From Megalobrama amblycephala (Eukaryota > Chordata > Actinopteri > Cypriniformes > Xenocyprididae), in the NCBI RefSeq assembly GCF_018812025.1, contig NC_063044.1, positions 45,792,077-45,856,076 of the forward strand: 64,000 nucleotides of DNA. The letters are read 5' to 3'. Positions 58,711-64,000 of this stretch are shown here, in pieces. A program made the position numbers and the translations under genes. Numbering within the stretch: position 1 is the stretch's first letter; each line of letters starts with the position of its first letter. The notes under the pieces are model-generated. The model did not search any database and was not told the origin of the DNA. It saw nothing but the letters and a program-made list of their open reading frames with translations.

Positions 58711-60061
58711 GTGCCTCATTTATAAAGCGCACAGATTTGGTCTTACACGTAAATTCACGCCAACGCTCGTATTTATAAAAACGATCTGACGTGAAAAAGT
58801 GCTTAGCGCCAAGGTTTTTAGAAATCTAAGATACAGTACAGTCCAAAAGTTTGGAACCACTAAGATTTTTAATGTTTTTAAAAGAAATTTCGTCTGCTCA
58901 CCAAGGCTACATTTATTTAATTAAAAATACAGTAAAAAACAGTAATATTGTGAAATATTATTACAATTTAAAATAACTGTTTTCTATTTGAATATGTTTC
59001 ACAAAGTAATTTATTCCTGTGATTAAAAGCTGAATTTTCAGCATCATTACTCCAGTCTTCAGTGTCACATGATCCTTCAGAAATCATTCTAATATGCTGA
59101 TCTGCTGCTCAAGAAACATTTAATGTGTAAAATTGTACAAAATATTTGTGTACAATATTTTTTTTTCAGGATTATTTGATGAATAGAAAGTTCAAAAGAA
59201 CAGTGTTTATCTGAAATCTAATCTTTTGTAACATTATAAATGTCTTTACTGCCACTTTTGATTGATTTAATGCATCCTTGCTGAATAAAAGTATTCATTT
59301 CTTTAATTTCTTTTCAAAAAAATAAAAATAAAAATTCTTACTGACCCCAAACTTTTGAACGGTAGTGTATAATGCTACAGAAGCTTTGTATTTCAGATAA
59401 ATGCTGTTCTTTTGAACTTTCTATTCATCAAGGAATCCTGAAAAAAAAGTACACAACTGTTTTCAACATTGAAAATAATCATAAATGTTTATTGAGCAGA
59501 AAATCAGCATATTAGAATGATTTCTGAAGGATCATGTGACACTGAAGACTGGAGTAATGATGCTGAAAAATCAGCTTTGCATCACAGGAATAAATTACTT
59601 TGTCAAATATATTTAAATAGTACACAGTTATTTTAAATTGTAATAATATTTCACAATATTACAGTTTTTTACTGTATTTTTAATTAAATAAATGTAGCCT
59701 TGGTGAGCAGACGAAACTTCTTTTAAAAACATTAAAAATCTTAGTGGTTCCAAACTTTTGGACTGTACTGTATTCTTGCAGCTCGCCATTCTAAATTAAA
59801 GGATTTGGACGATGACTGGTGATCTTTTACATGTAAATGACATTAATTAGGTGTCGTTTACAATGCGGAGAACTGCAACCACACAGCTGTGTGCAAGTTC
59901 AAGATCATTTGCGATTTATAGATTTCACACCTGAAAGAGAGGCGTACTCTCGTTTTCTGCGTATATGTTCATTCTATGAATCACACGTATGCACATCTAA
60001 GAGATGATGGTAAGATCAAATTTAGGACGGTTTCTGCGCAACATTTTATAAATGAGGCCCC
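58711..60061. mobile_element. Element with GCCTCATTTATAAA ends, carrying a nested palindromic element
   Basis: GTGCCTCATTTATAAAGCGC at the left and inverted TTTATAAATGAGGC at the right. The inner arms (TTACACGTAAATTCACG and similar) are separated by the nested 0.94-kb element. Confidence 0.7.
58832..59771. mobile_element. Second 0.94-kb palindromic element, opposite orientation to 12212-13150
   Basis: Ends ACAGTACAGTCCAAAAG and CTTTTGGACTGTACTGT flanked by TA. Arms are nearly the same as in the copy at 12212-13150, but the asymmetric central part (ACACTACCGTTCAAAAG) reads in the other direction. Confidence 0.88.
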
Positions 60062-61402
60062 ACAACTACAAGTGAATACATTCAGGCAGCAGAAGATCCA
60101 TACTATAAAAGTCTGTCTAGAACAGTTTCCCAAACTCTTTTTGTCTTTTGTACCTGATAGGCCCATCAATAAGGCCGAAGTACCCCATTATTATTTTTAC
60201 TGAAGAAAAAAAAAAACTAATTTTGAAGAAATGTGCTATGAATGCAAAACCGACCACATAAATATAAATAAATATATAAATAAATATATGTAAAACTTGC
60301 AAGCAATACAAAATGTTTTCTTTTCTTTAAAAGAGATGAGGGGGAAGAGATATTCTAATAATTTTTTTTTCCATTCTTCCTGGTTGGGAATCACTGGTCT
60401 AAAACACTTTCTTATCAATCCCGTGACATGAATACTGTGTAAACTGAATAGAAGTATGACATCTCTGTACACTATTATAAAAAACACTGTATCGGTTTGC
60501 TTTGGCCTATAGGAAGAATTCTCTTGAACAGACTGAAGACACGAGGAGGAAAACAGCTTAAACAATCTCTGATCTGTGGGATGATTCTCATCTGACACAA
60601 TACAAAATTATTCCTGCCTGCATTGGGTTTGTGAAATATAAAGAGATTTCTTCATTATAGGTCATTTAGAAGTTCAGTGTCAAAATGCCTAGAGAATGGC
60701 TTGAAAAGGCTGGTGTGTGTTGCTGTAGCAGCAGTGAGAAGAACACGTACTGTAACTCTCTATCCAATGCCATCATGATCGCTGTTACCAACCCTGAGAC
60801 ATACTGTACAACACAGCATGTTCATGCCTGATGCTTGGGCAGATGGTTACACATCGACCATTGGCCTTTAGTCAAGAAACTTTTCTTTGTAAACCTTTCA
60901 TGGATCCAATTTTACAAAAATGTCCTAATCTTCATGATTGTTATACCTCATTGTTGTTCACAAGCAATATGCAACATGGCTACTATCACAAAAACACCTT
61001 TCTGCAGTTTTTAAAATGCCACAGTAATACAGATTATTGTTCAGCACATTAAAATCATTGTGCTCTAAAGAAGCTGAAGCCATTCAATGCCATTTGACTC
61101 TCCATCTCTTATAAGCGCCGCGACCGAATTTAGGCAGTATAATATATATTTTTAAATACCATTAGCTATGTCTGAGCAAATTCCTCCATACTATATGTTA
61201 ATGAAGTTTCACTGATGATAAAAACAGATATGTGTAAACATATCTACATCTTCAAAACTTTGTACTCTGAAGGTTGTTGTGCATTTTGTTCAGATTCTCT
61301 CATTAACACAAACAGCATGACTATGAAAAACGCCTACAGTAAATCTACACTACTTTTGCCAGTACACAATAATGAGCCATAAAGATTTCACTTATTATAT
61401 AC

Positions 61403-61948
61403 AGGGTTCCCACACCATTAGACAAATGCATTTTCAAATTTTCCAGTCATTTTATAATACAGATTTTTTATTATATTATTTATTTTAGTTGTATTTTATT
61501 TATTTTTTAAATCATTTTAAGTGAATTTTCAACCAATATAATATTTTTGAGATGGACATAGCTAGAAAGATTTATACTGACTACAGAAATTTCCAGATTT
61601 TTTCAATATCCATGACATTTCTAGCCAGTTCTAGTCACAAAAAGTGAATTTCGGCACAACTAGAAAGATTCACATGAGCTATACAATTTTTTTTGTTGTT
61701 GTTGTTTCATGACTTTCCAGTCATTCTTGATTTTTAAAAATGATACGGATGTTGTAAAAAAAAAAAAAAAAAGAGACCAATGAAATATTGTTGAGATGGG
61801 CATAACTATAAAGAATATTCATTTTCAACACAAATTTCCATGACTTTTCCATGATTGTATTCATTTCCAATACATTTTTACAGGCCTGGAAATCACAATT
61901 CTAAAATTCCCTGATATTTCCAGGTCTCTATGACTGTGGGAACCCTGG
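61403..61948. mobile_element. hAT-like MITE with CAGGGTTCCCACA ends
   Basis: Left CAGGGTTCCCACACC and right TGTGGGAACCCTG are inverted. Repeated CATGACTTTCCAG-type phrases inside. No matching target duplication is visible. Confidence 0.7.
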
Positions 61949-62254
61949 ATCAGTCTTTAAAAGTTTCCTGTAATGTTGCTGAGGCACTTCAGTCAGCCCG
62001 CACTGCCAGTGCTCATTGATCAGATGGTAAATTGTCTCTAGCCTGCTTATTTTGAACCCTGCCAAAAGCACCAAATATCAGATTACACTGTAAAAATAAT
62101 GGGACCAAAAAAATAAATATACAGTTACATTACCATAAAGGCAAAAAGATACATAAAAAAAATAACCTTTGCAACTCATTCCTCAGTCTTTTTACCTCCC
62201 TCATAATCACCATTACTCTCTTTTCTTCCAGACATCCCTCACTCTGTAGTTGTG

Positions 62255-62454
62255 TTATTCATTCGGACTTTCCTCCTGTATTTCCGGCAGGTTCTTTCTC
62301 TCCTTGCGCAGAGTATCAGTAAGGGGCCGAGAAGAGCTGGGGGACTCCAGCTGCTTCGGTTCATTAGTGTGGTAACTGCCTTTATACCTGTACAGGTAAA
62401 TGTAGAGGCCGTACAGGATCAGGAAGAGCAACATCAGAGACACGGTCACGATTA
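62255..62454 (-). CDS. cntnap1: cntnap1 terminal coding exon (transmembrane and cytoplasmic tail)
   Basis: It contains about 20 hydrophobic residues, then the 4.1-binding motif YRYKGSYHTNEPK, a Ser/Pro linker (SPSSSRP) and the conserved last residues EESPNE followed by the stop codon. The acceptor is TTTTTCTCTACAG. Confidence 0.88.
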
Positions 62455-63742
62455 CTGTAGAGAAAAAGACACAAACGCACACACACATACACATAGAGAG
62501 AGCAGTCGTTAGCATTAAGCTTAATACTCTTATGGTGTTCTAGCTGAGCTGTCTGCAAATGATGGCTTAAACGTAATTTGTATCATGTTGCAGAATTCAC
62601 ATGAGCGACTGCTGACTGTCAGCACACATAAGCTTTACTCATAAGCTTTAAAGGGATAGTTCACCCCAAAAATGTAAATTGTGCCATCTTTTACTTTCAT
62701 GTCGTTCCAAATCTGTATGCTTTTCTGTGGAACACAAATGGAGAATTTTAATGCAACTCAATTCATATGTATTACTTTTATAATAGTAACTTATGACTTT
62801 TTTTTTTTTTTTTTTTTTTTTTTGATGTTCTAGTCACTTTGACATGGTCACTATATATGAATTGTTGTTATTATGGAAAAGAGCTGCATGAAGATTCTTC
62901 TATTGTTTCTTCTATTTCTATTTTGATGTGAGATCTGCACCCGCTGGCAGAGGATAAAGGGGGTGTGTGTGTGTGAGTGTGTGGGTGTGTAGGAGAAACA
63001 AGTCTTGTTATCCTGGAAAAGAGATGACAATAGTTAGAGAAGAAGAGGATTTGAGCAACAAAGGATGATTGCAAAAAAATGAGCAAGGATACTGATAAAT
63101 CTTTTTCAAATTGAAGTGTTCAATTTAAAAAATTGTCTTTGTTTTGATGGGTCTTTAATCTCAAAATGATCTTGTCGGTATTATAAAAGAGGTTCTGTAA
63201 CATTTACAGCAATGAAATGAATATAAAATATTAATAGTAACAATAACATATATAGCATTGTCATGGTCATTTGTAAAGCTCTGATGCTTATTACACCTTA
63301 TTCTATATACAGTATATTATCCTTATCCTTATGACACTTTATGACTGGTGATACGTTTTTGTCATGTGCAGAAGCTCGGCTTTATGCAGAAGCTTATATT
63401 CCCATGAATGTTCCCTAATCCTGTGTTCTGCAAATTAAGAGGATTTTAAAAATGTTTTAGCTTCACAAACAGTGAAGATCAGCATAATTTGCAAGACTGG
63501 CTGAAAGGAAATAAATGCAAAAATAAATAAACAAGGAGAACAGAATACAGAATTGTACTTTTAACAGAAATTGTTTTTTTGTTACTTTTATTGAGAGGTT
63601 TTTTTGTTACTATTATTAACAGGTATAAGAGATGTTCGGAAAATAGTGCTACATATTATTTAAAACAAGATAATAAACTGTGTGACTGTAAACTTACGTG
63701 TCATCCAAGGTGGGGTAACATCATCATGAATGTAATAAAAGA
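62255..63742 (-). CDS. cntnap1: Contactin-associated protein 1 (Caspr), last two coding exons only
   Basis: Seen on the minus strand: exon 63742-63698 (FYYIHDDVTPPWMT) splices in frame through GTAAGT and CTCTACAG to the terminal exon 62454-62255. The terminal exon encodes a transmembrane segment (LIVTVSLMLLFLILYGLYI) and a cytoplasmic tail with YRYKGSYHTNEPK, ending NLPEIQEESPNE. Known: the juxtamembrane RYKGSYHTNE motif binds protein 4.1B in Caspr, glycophorin C and neurexin-type proteins. The tail end resembles human CNTNAP1. Caspr pairs with contactin at paranodal axoglial junctions. The large extracellular part lies beyond the right edge. Synteny supports this: CNTNAP1 is next to EZH1 in human, on the opposite strand. 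Confidence 0.88.
62648..62770. mobile_element. MITE left half in cntnap1 last intron
   Basis: TTTAAAGGGATAGTTCACCC and TCATGTCGTTCCAAATCTG with no right end; a poly-T run follows (62801-62823). Confidence 0.7.
63698..63742 (-). CDS. cntnap1: cntnap1 penultimate coding exon (juxtamembrane, extracellular)
   Basis: This 45-nt exon encodes FYYIHDDVTPPWMT, with acceptor CATTTTAG and donor GTAAGTTT. Its phase (two bases in, one base out) fits the last exon. Confidence 0.75.
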
Positions 63743-63867
63743 CTAAAATGAAAAGAAAACAAAAAAACATTACTTAAATGGGTTAAAAACCACAGTGAAA
63801 AGTACAACCACTATAACATACTGTTAGATTAGAAATGTACCAAATTTCACTCTACTATTATTTACTT

Positions 63868-64000
63868 ACACTACCATTCAAAAAGATTTTTTTGAAGTTT
63901 GTTTTTTATATAAAGCTCTTATGCTCACCAAGACTGCATTTATTTGATCAAAATACAGTAGAAACAGAAATATTGTGAAATATTATTACAATTTAAAGCT
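63868..64000. mobile_element. Palindromic-family element entering the right edge
   Basis: ACACTACCATTCAAAAAG, then CTCACCAAGACTGCATTTA and ATTGTGAAATATTATTACA, continuing out of the window. Confidence 0.8.

Overview
This is vertebrate nuclear DNA from a ray-finned fish, most likely a cyprinid (carp, minnow or zebrafish relative). It has long AT-rich introns and intergenic sequence, dense short inverted-repeat DNA transposons (MITEs), Tc1-like and hAT-like elements, a tRNA-derived SINE and many TA or CA microsatellites. The species cannot be named from this window. Coding sequence is only a few percent of the total, and most long open frames are chance frames in repeats.

Three genes are recognised from their exons. 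(1) ramp2, minus strand, four coding exons at 16075-17023, encodes a 164-residue receptor activity-modifying protein. (2) ezh1, plus strand, 19 coding exons at 35034-54781, encodes a complete 753-residue Polycomb H3K27 methyltransferase. (3) cntnap1 (Caspr), minus strand, is represented by its last two coding exons (62255-63742); the rest lies beyond the right edge. The order CNTNAP1-EZH1-RAMP2, with EZH1 opposite in strand to the other two, matches human 17q21, so family assignment and synteny support each other. VPS25, next to RAMP2 in human, was not found.

Layout: 1-7.8 kb is intergenic, with two unidentified exon-like pieces and two MITEs. 7.78-10.75 kb is a dead Tc1-like transposon split by a 1.9-kb second insertion. 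12.2-13.15 kb is a 0.94-kb palindromic element. 14.0-14.4 kb is CpG-rich. 16-17 kb is ramp2. 17.4-18.97 kb is a repeat starting GGGGCCAAGCACC, and 20.0-20.2 kb is a SINE. 20-33.7 kb is gene-poor and full of nested MITEs. 33.7-34.5 kb is the probable ezh1 CpG promoter. 35.0-54.8 kb is ezh1, whose introns hold several transposons-within-transposons with clear target-site duplications. 55-62 kb is the convergent ezh1/cntnap1 3' region with further MITEs.

The points most worth checking are in ezh1: two GC-AG introns, a 29-nt microexon four codons shorter than the mammalian one, a tandem splice donor that could remove a CXC-domain cysteine, and an upstream ORF overlapping the start codon. Three hAT-like insertions with 8-bp duplications sit inside older elements, and a GC-rich 166-bp fold-back is flanked by a 5-bp duplication. 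I found no undescribed multi-gene system.
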